Positions 24,442 through 33,117 of a stretch of 52,894 nucleotides of DNA are shown one piece after another. Positions within the stretch are counted from its first letter, which is position 1. Each line of letters opens with the position of its first letter. Below the pieces are notes generated by a model. That model was not told the DNA's origin. It ran no database searches and saw only the letters and a list, made by a program, of their open reading frames with translations. Source of the stretch: an uncultured Dietzia sp. (GTDB lineage Bacteria > Actinomycetota > Actinomycetes > Mycobacteriales > Mycobacteriaceae); assembly GCF_937873725.1 (NCBI RefSeq), contig NZ_CALMYY010000072.1, forward strand, positions 1 to 52,894. Reading direction: 5' to 3'. The position numbers and the translations under genes were made by a program.

Positions 24442-25671
24442 GTGGATCATCAGGCGCGCGAGGCGGCACCGGACTCCGCCACCAGGCGTTTGGTGACCGG
24501 CGCCGGGGCGGTGACCCTGGGTTCCCTGCTGGCCAACGTCGCCGCCTACCTGCTGCACCTGCCCGCCTCACGCTGGCTCGGCCCCGAGGGCTACGGAGCC
24601 TTCGCCGCACTGCTCTCCGCGCAGCTGCTGGTCGCCGTGCCGTCGTTGGCCCTGCAGGCCGTGGTGGCCCGCGAGCTCGTCCGCGGCACCCCGTCCGGGG
24701 CGCTGCGCTCGCTCGGTGCCCGCGTCGCGGCGCTCGTCGCGGTGATCGCCGCCCTCGCCGTGGTCCCGGTGTCGCTGGCGCTCGACACGCCCGTCCTCGC
24801 CACCGCTGCGGCGCTGGCCCCGGGCCCGGTGCTCTGCCTGCTCGCCACCGAACAGGGGCTGCTCCAGGGCGCCGAACGGTTCCGCGCCCTCGGCGCGGTG
24901 CTCGCGCTGGCCGGGGCGGGAAAGGTCGTCCCGGCGGGGGCCGTGCTCGCCGCCGGCGGCGGGGTCGGGCCCGCGCTCGCGGCGGGGGGGGGCGGCGGGG
25001 GCCCGGCGGGGGGGGGGGGGGGGGGGGGGAGGGGGGGGGGGGGGGGGGGGGGGGGCCCCCCCGCCGCGGCCCGGCCGGGGGGGGGGGCCTCGCCGGGCGT
25101 GGCGGCCGTCCTCGCGGCCGGGCAGGTCCAGCTGGTGATGATGGCCCTGACCTCGGTGGACCTGCTCCTGGCCCGGGCGCTGCTGTCCCCCGAGGATGCC
25201 GGCCGGTACGCGCTCGGCGCCGTCGCCGCCAAGGCGGCCTTCTGGCTCCCGCAGGCCGTGGGCACGGTGCTCTACCCGCGGATGGCCGATCCCGCCGGGC
25301 ACCGCGGCGCCGTCCGGTTTGCCGTCCGGGTGTTGCTGGGCATCGGCGCGCTGGTCGTGGTGGCCGCCGCGGTCGCCGGCCCGCTCGTCCCGGCCGTGGT
25401 GGGCGAGGACTACCGCCCGGTCGCCGGGGTGCTGTGGGCCTTTGCCGCCCTCGGCGTCACCCTCAGCGTCCTGCAGGCGCTCCTGCTCGCGGCCATCGCC
25501 TCGGGCCGGACGGCGGAGGCCGCGATCGCCTGGTGCGGGCTCGCGCTCACCGGTGTCGCCGTGTGGGCCGCACCCCGGGAACTGGCGGCCGTGCTGGGTG
25601 CGACCCTCGTCGTGGTGGTCCTCACCACCCTCGTGGCCGGGTGGCGCGCGCTCCGGCCCCGACCGGCCTGA
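24442..25671 (+). CDS. Polysaccharide/lipid-linked oligosaccharide flippase (MATE/MurJ-like), corrupted by a homopolymer tract
   Basis: A 409-residue frame with membrane helices typical of Wzx-type oligosaccharide flippases: VTLGSLLANVAAYLLHLPASRWLGPEGYG at the start, the VARELVRG loop, and a C-terminal half with LLLARALLSPEDAGRYALG and the VGEDYRPVAGVLWAFAALG region. Residues about 180-216 are only Gly/Pro/Ala/Arg because of the G tract at 24981-25088, so two central helices are missing or unreadable. That the frame remains open across the tract may be chance. Leaderless GTG start at 24442. No counterpart at this place in M. tuberculosis. Confidence 0.75.
   Translation: MDHQAREAAPDSATRRLVTGAGAVTLGSLLANVAAYLLHLPASRWLGPEGYGAFAALLSAQLLVAVPSLALQAVVARELVRGTPSGALRSLGARVAALVAVIAALAVVPVSLALDTPVLATAAALAPGPVLCLLATEQGLLQGAERFRALGAVLALAGAGKVVPAGAVLAAGGGVGPALAAGGGGGGPAGGGGGGGRGGGGGGGGPPAAARPGGGASPGVAAVLAAGQVQLVMMALTSVDLLLARALLSPEDAGRYALGAVAAKAAFWLPQAVGTVLYPRMADPAGHRGAVRFAVRVLLGIGALVVVAAAVAGPLVPAVVGEDYRPVAGVLWAFAALGVTLSVLQALLLAAIASGRTAEAAIAWCGLALTGVAVWAAPRELAAVLGATLVVVVLTTLVAGWRALRPRPA
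24981..25088. repeat. G-homopolymer tract, probable assembly artefact
   Basis: Over about 108 bp nearly every base is G, broken by a few C and one A, then a C run and another G run. It lies inside the flippase coding frame and has no resemblance to the codon pattern on either side. Confidence 0.85.
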
Positions 25672-25706
25672 CCCGTCCCGCGAGCCGGGGGCCGGGGGCC
25701 ACAAAG

Positions 25707-25756
25707 AGGAGCGTCCCGCACACCCGCCACGAGGGCGGAGTGTGCGGGACGCTCCT
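25707..25756. terminator. Bidirectional terminator between flippase and DUF3068 genes
   Basis: A perfect 17-bp stem AGGAGCGTCCCGCACAC (25707-25723) with its complement at 25740-25756. The inner loop can pair further (CCGCC with GGCGG). It sits between converging stop codons at 25671 and 25781. Confidence 0.85.
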
Positions 25757-25780
25757 GGGGTCGCTTACGGACTCAGGCGC

Positions 25781-27058
25781 TCAGGCGCGGGCCTCGGACT
25801 TGCGACCGCCGGCACGGACACCCAGCAGGATGCCGCCGATCAGCGCGAGCAGGCCGAGCACGCCGAGGACCGCCGGCGCGATGCGACCGAAGGTGTTGAG
25901 CGTGTCCGCGGTCTCCTGCGCACCGGACAGCGTCATCTCCTTGGTCTCCTCGTTCCAGCCGGACCCGAAGCGGACCGCCGTGCGGGTGGGCTCGGCCTTC
26001 TCGGCCTCCATGGCCGCCTTGTCGTTGAAGAAGGCCTCGGCCTCGGCCTGGTCCTCGGCGAAGAACTGGTACACGTTCTCCGTGCCGTTGACGATCTGAC
26101 CGGTCGCCGGGTTCACCCAGATCGTGCGGGTGTTGGTGTAGAAGCGGCGCATGTCGACCTCGCGCTTCGGGTCGCCGCCCAGGCCCCACTGGCCGGCGGT
26201 CATGCCCTCGCGACGGTAGCTCGCGAGGACCGACTCGACGGCCGGGTCGTAACCGTCGCTGATCTTGGCGAAGTGGTCGCGGATCGAGGACCACATGTCG
26301 ATCGGTCCGAGCACCTGCGTGAACTCGTAGGCCGGGATGCCCGCGATCTCGGTCTCACCGACGAAGGAGATCGGGTTGGTGGTGAAGGTGTTGGCGTCGA
26401 AGTAGTCGTAGTCCCGCTGCTCGGTGTCGAACGGGAACTTGTACTGCAGGCCCTCGCGCACGAAGCCGGTGGGAGCGGAGTTGTCGCCGGAGGAGGCGAC
26501 GACCTGCAGGCTGCTGACGGCCTCGTCGATCGGCATGGCGTCGACGCGGTCCACGGTCACGCGGTCGATGGAGGCGTTGATCAGGCCCTCGACCCCGGTC
26601 GGGCCGGTGATGTCCTCGCGGAACAGCGACTGGGCGGCCTGCAGCGTGATCACGTCGGCATCCGAGGGCTCGACGGCCTGGACACGCCGCTGCGAGTACA
26701 TGGGGATGTCGTTGTCGATGAAGCAGGAGACGGGGAACTTGACCTCGGTGTCCTGGGCCTCGTCGCCGGCGACGGTCTCGGCGTCCCCGCCGCGGGACGC
26801 GGCGGGGGCCCGACACTCGGGCCGGTCGGAGTTGAGGTCCGTCGGCGTGTTGCTCGCCAGGGCCTTACCCACCAGGACCGCACCCGGGTAGGTTTCCGTG
26901 ACCGTCGTGGAATTGATGTCCAGTGGGGTCTTCTTCTGCGCCGGCACCACGAAGAAGACGAGTGCTAGTGCGATAGTGATGAGGAAGGTGCCGAGCCCGA
27001 CGAGGACCAAAGCGGGCACTGACGACCTCCGTCCCGCTGAACTGCTCTGACGTGCCAT
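25781..27058 (-). CDS. DUF3068 (PorA-family-annotated) membrane protein, Rv0227c-like
   Basis: A 425-residue protein with an N-terminal membrane helix (about 14-36), a large extracytoplasmic domain (38-380) and a C-terminal helix (about 385-413) followed by RAGGRKSEARA. Typical DUF3068 segments are present: PLDINSTTVTET, SQRRVQAVEPSDADVITLQA, YDYFDANTFTTNPISFVG and the IWVNPATGQIVNGTE strand. An AGGAGG Shine-Dalgarno precedes ATG 27058. The family is restricted to mycolate-containing actinobacteria and linked to the envelope; the molecular role is not settled. Diverges from the acyltransferase. Confidence 0.88.
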   Translation of the reverse strand: MARQSSSAGRRSSVPALVLVGLGTFLITIALALVFFVVPAQKKTPLDINSTTVTETYPGAVLVGKALASNTPTDLNSDRPECRAPAASRGGDAETVAGDEAQDTEVKFPVSCFIDNDIPMYSQRRVQAVEPSDADVITLQAAQSLFREDITGPTGVEGLINASIDRVTVDRVDAMPIDEAVSSLQVVASSGDNSAPTGFVREGLQYKFPFDTEQRDYDYFDANTFTTNPISFVGETEIAGIPAYEFTQVLGPIDMWSSIRDHFAKISDGYDPAVESVLASYRREGMTAGQWGLGGDPKREVDMRRFYTNTRTIWVNPATGQIVNGTENVYQFFAEDQAEAEAFFNDKAAMEAEKAEPTRTAVRFGSGWNEETKEMTLSGAQETADTLNTFGRIAPAVLGVLGLLALIGGILLGVRAGGRKSEARA

Positions 27059-27161
27059 CGGTTGTCCTCCTGGAGTCGCGCCCTCGGTCCGCCGGTTACT
27101 CCCCGGTAGCCTTCCGGTTCGAGTGCCCGGCCGGACCATCATCAGGAGAAGATTAACAGTG

Positions 27162-28391
27162 ATGAAGAACGCATTCGGCACCCCCGACCAAGGAAGCGGA
27201 ATTCTTCCGTCCGCGAGGGGCTTCGTCCCGGCCCTCGAGGGCCTCCGCGCGGTGGCCGCCTTCGCCGTTCTCACCACCCACGTCGCGTTCCAGACCGGCT
27301 CGTCCACGGGCTCGGTGATCCACCGGGTCTGGGGCCGGATGGACCTGTCGGTGGCGGTGTTCTTCGCGCTCTCGGGCTTTCTCCTGTGGCGCACCCACGC
27401 CTCCCACGCCCGGCGCGGGGGGCCGGGGACGGCGCGGTCGGCCCCCGCCTACCTGCGCTCTCGCCTCGTGCGGATCATGCCCGCCTACCTCACCCTGGTG
27501 GCCGTGGCGTTCCTCGTCATCCCGCAGAACGCGAGCAGCTCCGCGTGGACCTGGACGGCCAACCTGACGCTGACGCAGGTCCTGGTCCCCGACTCCCTCG
27601 TCGAGGGTCTCACCCACGCGTGGTCGCTGTCGGTGGAGATGATCTTCTACCTCACCCTGCCGCTCCTGTGGTGGGCGCTCGCGGGCCTGCGCGGCCCCGC
27701 GGCGCGCTGGCGCATCCCGGTGATCGCGGCTGTGGGAATGCTGAGCCTGGGGTGGGCGCTGGTCCCGTGGTACGACCTCGGGTTGCCCGACCGCCTCAAC
27801 GACCAGATCCTGCCGCCGGCCTTCGCCTCGTGGTTCGCCGCCGGGATGATCCTCGCCGAACTCGCCACCTCCCCACCCGGCCGCGTCGCCGCCCTGGCCC
27901 GGCCCCGCCACGCCAGGTGGGGCTGGTGGGCCGTCGCCGCGGTGGCGTTCGGCATCAGCACCGTCCCGCGGTGGTTCGTCGAGGGCTTCGTCCACCCCTC
28001 CGGCCCGGAGTTCGCCGCGCGCACCGCGATCGGCGCGGTGGTGGCGTTCTGCCTCCTCGCCCCGGTCGCGCTGGCCCCGGAGGGTCAGCGCTTCGCGATC
28101 CTCGGCTCCGCCCCGTTCGGCACGCTGGGCCGCTGGTCCTACGGCGTGTTCCTCTGGCACGTCCTGGTCCTGCACTTCGCGTTCCAGATCGCGTTCGTCC
28201 CGATGTTCTCCGGCCGGATGCTCACGGTGTGGCTCGTGACCGTCGCGGCCACCACGGTGATCGCGGCGGTCAGCTACGCGCTGGTCGAGGAGCCGGCGCG
28301 GCGGTTCTTCTCGCCCCGCGGGGCGGACCGGCCCGACGGCCAGGCCACGGCCAACCCTGCGCAGACCAGTCCGGCGACCGTCGCGACCTGA
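27162..28391 (+). CDS. Acyltransferase-3 family membrane protein (Rv0228-like)
   Basis: A 409-residue integral membrane O-acyltransferase. VPALEGLRAVAAFAVLTTHV contains the conserved helix-1 arginine and the catalytic-type histidine; DLSVAVFFALSGFLL and RLVRIMPAYL are the next family motifs, and LGRWSYGVFLWHV marks the penultimate helix. Such proteins add acyl groups to sugars or lipids of the envelope. AGGAG at 27144-27148 could serve either ATG 27162 or GTG 27159. The last 118 bp overlap the end of aftD on the other strand, so the C-terminal hydrophilic tail is encoded antisense to the aftD tail. Confidence 0.88.
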   Translation: MKNAFGTPDQGSGILPSARGFVPALEGLRAVAAFAVLTTHVAFQTGSSTGSVIHRVWGRMDLSVAVFFALSGFLLWRTHASHARRGGPGTARSAPAYLRSRLVRIMPAYLTLVAVAFLVIPQNASSSAWTWTANLTLTQVLVPDSLVEGLTHAWSLSVEMIFYLTLPLLWWALAGLRGPAARWRIPVIAAVGMLSLGWALVPWYDLGLPDRLNDQILPPAFASWFAAGMILAELATSPPGRVAALARPRHARWGWWAVAAVAFGISTVPRWFVEGFVHPSGPEFAARTAIGAVVAFCLLAPVALAPEGQRFAILGSAPFGTLGRWSYGVFLWHVLVLHFAFQIAFVPMFSGRMLTVWLVTVAATTVIAAVSYALVEEPARRFFSPRGADRPDGQATANPAQTSPATVAT

Positions 28392-31300
28392 GGGGCCCAG
28401 CCGTCGCCCGCGTACCCGGCGGGCGTCGGCCAGGGCGCCCGGGCCAGGAGCGAGGCACCCGCGACGATCCCCACGCCCGCCCCCGCGACCAGCAGCTCCC
28501 GCGCCCGGCCCGCCCCGAGGCGACGGCTCGCCACCAGCGCACCGGCGGTGAGCACCACCGTCAGTCCGAGCCCGACCGGTCCCGCCAGGAGGACGCCGAC
28601 CGCGGCCGTGGCACCCACGGTCACCGCCCCGCCCGCCCGCCACACGCGGGCGCGGGCACCCGCACGGTCGCGACCCCGGAGCAGGAAGAGCGCCAGCACC
28701 AGGGCCAGGGCGAACGGCCCCGTGAGCAGCGCCGCCCGGTAGGGCCCGTCGAGCGGGACCGTGAGGACGAGCGTGGCCCCGGTGCCGGCGGCGGGCAACA
28801 CCCAGCCCTGTTTCCAGCCGTCCACGGTCACCGGGCGCGCGTCGGGCAGCTCGGAGCCGTCGTCGGCCACGAGCCGCGCCTCCCACGCGGGGCTCACCGA
28901 TTCCGGCACCACCAGCACCCGTTCCCGGGGGGCGGCGGGCACGTGCAGCTCGCGGCGCGAGGCGTCCCAGACCAGCGTGGCCACGGCCCGGGTGGCCTGG
29001 GACGCGCCGCCCAGGACGGGCACGCCGGCACCGGCGTCGCGGCCGTCGCCGCCGGCGCCCCGGTCCACGACGACGAGGCCCACCGTGTCGACGGAGAACG
29101 CCTCCCCCGGGTCCACCGACACCTCCACCGGGCCGGCCGCCAGGGGGACGGGGGCGGGGTCGCAGGGTTCGGCCCGGACCGCACGGCCCTCGAGCAGATC
29201 CCGGCGGGTGGTGACGACCCGCGTGCCGACCACCCGGTCACCGAGGTGGACCCGGGGCCCGTCCTGGCAGGTCAGGGTGACGGGTCGGTCGTTGGCGGCG
29301 GGCAACGCCCCAATCCTCGCCCCGGACGCGTCCTGCACCCACACCTCGGCGATCCCGGTGGGCAGTTGCACCCCGGCCGGACTCCGCACGTCGTCCGCGG
29401 CGTCGACCCGGATCGTCACCCGGTCGGTGTGGTCGGCGGACAGCGGGACCACCACGGAGCCGTCCTCCTCCGGCTCGATCGCCGCCAGGTCGAACCGCTC
29501 GCGCTGGACCCCGGTGTCGACGGTGATCACCCGCGGCGCCGCCGGTGCCTGCGACCGCGGGACCCACAGGCGGAGGGAGCCGACGAGCTGCCGGCCGGGC
29601 AGCCGGAGCTCCAGGGACGGGGAGGGGCCGTCGGGGGCGTTCCAGCTGGTCGAGCGGTCGCCGTCGACGGCCGCCGACGGGCCGCCCGCCGGGTCGGTGA
29701 CCAGGGACTCGCCCACGGCCCGGACCTGCCGCGCGCGGGTGGCGGGGTCACCGCGCAGGACGTCGTCCAGGGCGGCGCCGGGCTTCGGCCGGATCAGCAC
29801 CTGGGGGACGACCGCGGTGTCGGCCGGGACGTCGAGCAGGCGGGCGAAGCGGTTCGGCTCCTCGGCGTCGATCGCCAGTCCGGGCGCGCACCGGACCGCG
29901 CCGGTCTCCTCCTCCGCGCCGGCCAGCCCCTCGACCGGGCTCCCGCCGTGGACGCAATCGGATCTCCCGCCGAGTTCCTGCCGGAGCAGCCACCCCGACG
30001 GCGCCGGGGCGCCCTCCGGCCGGTCCGGCAGGGCCACGACCCGCAACAGCGGGATGTCCTGGCCGCCCGAGCTCAGGCCGATCTCCGACACCTCGACGTA
30101 CGTGCCGCGGCCCCCGTCGGCGAACCCCGTCGCCGTCACGCGCACCGTCTCCGTGGGCCCCGGGGGAAGGGCCACGACCAGCTCGGTGCCGCCGGAGGGG
30201 TACGCCGTGGTGGTGCCGGCGTCCGTGCGGACCTGCAGGGAGGTGACCTCCGGGCCGGCCTCCGGCACGGGCAGCGTGATCCTGAGCAGGCCGCGGTCCA
30301 CGGGCTCGGCCAGGTCGATCTCCATCCACTGCCCGAACGCGGAGCCGAAACCGCCGGAGCGCCAGGCGGTGTCCGGGTCGCCGTCGACCGCCGCCGCGAC
30401 GGACCGGGCCGGGAGCACCGGTCCGGTCTGCGCGGAGTCCGACGCCGACGACGACACCGCCACCCGCGCGTCCCACCAGCGGGCCCGCGCGAGGGGCGGC
30501 GGGGTGTCCCCGACGGTCGCCGCGTAGTCCGGGACCGTTCCCCGACTGCGCCGGGGATCGTCCTCCGCCCGGACCGCGGACGAGTGGTGGTCGAGCCGCC
30601 CGAAGTCGGTCTCCCTGTCGGTCGGGGAGTCGGTGAGGACGGGTCCGGTCGAGTTCACCGGCCGTGGCCGGGGCAGCGGGTCGGAGGCCGGGTCGACCGC
30701 CGCGGCCAGCGCGTCCGCCTCCAGCAGCCGGGTCACCCGGGCCGGCGAGCCGATGGAGTCCCGGACGGCCAGCAGGTCGTCGAGCCGCGAGAGCGACTCC
30801 GGGCCACCCGCGACCACCGGCAGGTCGCGGACCTCCACCGTGTACGGGGCGGTCGCCGACCGGGGCGGACCCGGGGACCCGGCATCCGACCCCAGGCGTG
30901 AGTCGACCCGGTAGATCTCGACCGCCGGATAGGCCGGCCGGAGACCGGAGTCGGGGACGACCGTCACCTCGTCGTCGTCGCTCCCGACGGCTCCGCCGAC
31001 CGGATCCCCGAACTCCGCCACCCTGACCAGGCCGGGCGAGCCGTCGAGCGACTGGTGGACCAGCACCGGACGCGGGGCGCCCGAGTCGTCGGAGAGGTCG
31101 TTGCGCACCACCAGGTAACCGATGCCGAGCGAGGCGAGAGTGGCCGCCAGGCCCGGGGCGGGGCTGCCGTCGGCGAGCCGGCGCTGCACGGCGTCGAGGG
31201 CGCGGATCGCGGGCGCCGGCTGGAGCGGCACGGAGTCGCGGACCGCCCACGGCGTCTCCGCCAACGGCTGGAGGGGCTCGTCGCGGGTCACGCCCCAGAC

Positions 31301-32731
31301 CTGGCGGCCGAACGACGCGCCGGGCACCACGAGCGCGCGGGTCGTGCCGGCGGGGTCGGCCCCCGCACCCCCCGGCACGCCGACCGGCGCGTTCTCCGAC
31401 AGCCAGTCCGCGGCCTCGCGCCAATGATCGGGCAGCGCCTCGTGGGTGCCGACGGGGGCGAGCCTGCCGAGCCACGCCGGCGCCACCGCCACGGCGCCCG
31501 CGAGCACCACCGCCATCGCCACGGCCACGGAGCGGTGTCGCTCGGGATGCGCGAAGGCGGACCGGGCGGTGCCCCGGCCCAGCCCGGCGAGCAGGTGCGC
31601 CAGCAGGTGGGCGGTCCCCAGGGCGAGCGGCAGGCGCAGCAGCGGCTCGAATTTGTGGACGTTGCGCAGCGGCGCACCCGGGCCGTCGAGGAACGCGCGC
31701 AGGGTCTCCGCCAGCCCCCCGCCGGCCGGCCCGACCCACGGCGCCGCCATCGCCACCAGGCCGACGGCGGCGATCACCACGAGGCGACCCCGCGCGGGCA
31801 TCCCCCGGCGCAGCAGGCCCAGCACGCCCACCGCCGCCAGCAGGCCGGTGGCCAGCACGAACACCGGCTCGCTGGTGATCGCCGCCCCGGCCACCCGGTC
31901 CGTGGACACGAACGGCACCCACGTGGACGCCCCCCTCAGGACCTCCGTCGCCGAGGACCAGCGCGTGGTGACCTCGGCCGATTCGATGTGGTCGAGAAAC
32001 GGGGGCGAGACCCGGCCGAGCAACACCAGCGGCACCGCCCACCACAGGCTCACGGCCAGTGACAGGGGCAGCCACCACGCGGCGAGCCGGCCCCAGGTGC
32101 GGCCCGGGCGGTGCATGAGCCACCAGAGGATCGCGGGCAGGCACGCGGCGGCCGTGGCCACCGCGTTGACCGCGCCCATCAGCGCCAGCGCGAGCGCCGC
32201 CCCGGCCCCGCCCCGCCGCGGCGACATGCGCCCCTGGAGGACCCGGATCACCGGGAGCAGCACCCACGGCGCCAGCGCCACGGGCCAGGCCTCGGAGGAG
32301 ATGGAGCCCAGGTCGCCGAGCATGCGCGGCGCGAGCGCGTAGAGGACCCCGGCGACGGCCCTCGTCTGCCGGGTGCCGATCCGCAGCGCGGCCGCGACCC
32401 GGACCACACCGACGTAGGCGACGGTGAGCACCACCGCCCACCACAGGCGTTGGGTCAGCCAGGCGGGCGTTCCCACCAGGTCGAACAGGGCGAAGAACGG
32501 CCCCTGCGGGAACAGGTAGCCGTAGGCCTGGTTCTGGACTTGACCGCCGAAGGACAGGCCGGTCCACAGGTGGGTGGCCTGCGAGAGGAACCGGCCGGGG
32601 TCCACCACGAGGTCGTACTTGGTGTCGGGCGCGATGAGCCCCGGGGACTGCAGGCAGGCCAGGAGCAGGAACGAGAGAAACGCGACGAGCGCGTCGCGCG
32701 CGCCGGCACCGAGGCGGATCCCGCGGGTCAC
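28274..32731 (-). CDS. aftD: Arabinofuranosyltransferase AftD
   Basis: A 1485-residue GT-C enzyme that adds alpha-1,3-arabinofuranose branches to arabinogalactan/lipoarabinomannan, using decaprenylphosphoryl-arabinose in the periplasm. The N-terminal ~430 residues are polytopic with the catalytic loop APDTKYDLVVDPGRFL (D36, D40) of the DUF3367 family. A long periplasmic part follows, with discoidin/carbohydrate-binding-like blocks (AVDGDPDTAWRS near 800, AVDGDRSTSWNAP near 1035), and final helices at about 1350-1460. Size, motifs and the small DUF2613 gene 25 nt upstream match Rv0236c/Rv0236A. GTG start at 32731. The 3' end overlaps the acyltransferase gene tail to tail. Confidence 0.93.
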   Translation of the reverse strand: MTRGIRLGAGARDALVAFLSFLLLACLQSPGLIAPDTKYDLVVDPGRFLSQATHLWTGLSFGGQVQNQAYGYLFPQGPFFALFDLVGTPAWLTQRLWWAVVLTVAYVGVVRVAAALRIGTRQTRAVAGVLYALAPRMLGDLGSISSEAWPVALAPWVLLPVIRVLQGRMSPRRGGAGAALALALMGAVNAVATAAACLPAILWWLMHRPGRTWGRLAAWWLPLSLAVSLWWAVPLVLLGRVSPPFLDHIESAEVTTRWSSATEVLRGASTWVPFVSTDRVAGAAITSEPVFVLATGLLAAVGVLGLLRRGMPARGRLVVIAAVGLVAMAAPWVGPAGGGLAETLRAFLDGPGAPLRNVHKFEPLLRLPLALGTAHLLAHLLAGLGRGTARSAFAHPERHRSVAVAMAVVLAGAVAVAPAWLGRLAPVGTHEALPDHWREAADWLSENAPVGVPGGAGADPAGTTRALVVPGASFGRQVWGVTRDEPLQPLAETPWAVRDSVPLQPAPAIRALDAVQRRLADGSPAPGLAATLASLGIGYLVVRNDLSDDSGAPRPVLVHQSLDGSPGLVRVAEFGDPVGGAVGSDDDEVTVVPDSGLRPAYPAVEIYRVDSRLGSDAGSPGPPRSATAPYTVEVRDLPVVAGGPESLSRLDDLLAVRDSIGSPARVTRLLEADALAAAVDPASDPLPRPRPVNSTGPVLTDSPTDRETDFGRLDHHSSAVRAEDDPRRSRGTVPDYAATVGDTPPPLARARWWDARVAVSSSASDSAQTGPVLPARSVAAAVDGDPDTAWRSGGFGSAFGQWMEIDLAEPVDRGLLRITLPVPEAGPEVTSLQVRTDAGTTTAYPSGGTELVVALPPGPTETVRVTATGFADGGRGTYVEVSEIGLSSGGQDIPLLRVVALPDRPEGAPAPSGWLLRQELGGRSDCVHGGSPVEGLAGAEEETGAVRCAPGLAIDAEEPNRFARLLDVPADTAVVPQVLIRPKPGAALDDVLRGDPATRARQVRAVGESLVTDPAGGPSAAVDGDRSTSWNAPDGPSPSLELRLPGRQLVGSLRLWVPRSQAPAAPRVITVDTGVQRERFDLAAIEPEEDGSVVVPLSADHTDRVTIRVDAADDVRSPAGVQLPTGIAEVWVQDASGARIGALPAANDRPVTLTCQDGPRVHLGDRVVGTRVVTTRRDLLEGRAVRAEPCDPAPVPLAAGPVEVSVDPGEAFSVDTVGLVVVDRGAGGDGRDAGAGVPVLGGASQATRAVATLVWDASRRELHVPAAPRERVLVVPESVSPAWEARLVADDGSELPDARPVTVDGWKQGWVLPAAGTGATLVLTVPLDGPYRAALLTGPFALALVLALFLLRGRDRAGARARVWRAGGAVTVGATAAVGVLLAGPVGLGLTVVLTAGALVASRRLGAGRARELLVAGAGVGIVAGASLLARAPWPTPAGYAGDGWAPQVATVAGLVCAGLAVAWPSGRSAPRGEKNRRAGSSTSA

Positions 32732-32756
32732 CTCTGCCGACGGAGGAGCAGCAGGA

Positions 32757-32924
32757 CTAGCGGGCGCCGTACTCGACCTGGCCGAGGAGGGCCTGGTCGG
32801 CGGGCGGCTGCGCGACCTCGGGGATCGTGTTCTCCGCCATCGCGGTGTTCGCGCCGAACGCGACGATGCCGCCGAGGACGATTCCGCCGACTGCGCTGGC
32901 GAGCGCTCCGGTACCGAAGCTCAT
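32757..32924 (-). CDS. DUF2613 small membrane/secreted peptide (Rv0236A-like)
   Basis: A 55-residue protein: MSFGTGALASAVGG, a hydrophobic helix (about 8-28), then a short polar tail ending LLGQVEYGAR. Matches the size, composition and position of the DUF2613 protein always found next to aftD in mycobacteria. AGGGAGA precedes the ATG at 32924. It is 25 nt upstream of aftD on the same strand and probably co-transcribed; a subunit or stabiliser of AftD is plausible but unproven. Confidence 0.85.
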   Translation of the reverse strand: MSFGTGALASAVGGIVLGGIVAFGANTAMAENTIPEVAQPPADQALLGQVEYGAR

Positions 32925-33042
32925 CGAGTTCTCCCTGCGGGTTAACGAGTATGGGGGCGATCCGGCAGTGCCGTGGGGCACACCGACGCGAGAAGAGTAG
33001 CACCGGCACCGCCCGGTTCGTGCGGAGTGTCTCCCACAAGTC

Positions 33043-33058
33043 CTTACCGGCGGGTAAG
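33043..33058. promoter_or_regulatory. Palindrome CTTACC-N4-GGTAAG, candidate TetR operator
   Basis: Perfect six-base arms (33043-33048, 33053-33058) around GGCG in the 193-bp divergent region between the DUF2613-aftD operon and the TetR gene. A second, GT-rich inverted element (GGTGTGGCACACCACACC) follows at about 33060-33077. TetR-family regulators often bind such sites next to their own gene. Confidence 0.5.
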
Positions 33059-33117
33059 TTGGTGTGGCACACCACACCACACGTCACCGCACCACGACCC
33101 CGCCGGGAGGAGGCCCT

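Noticed and set aside
32925..33117. Small coding frame upstream of DUF2613 (extension to 33080)
   Set aside because: The extension lacks a ribosome site and its product is Cys/Arg-rich noise; the ATG at 32924 has AGGGAGA.
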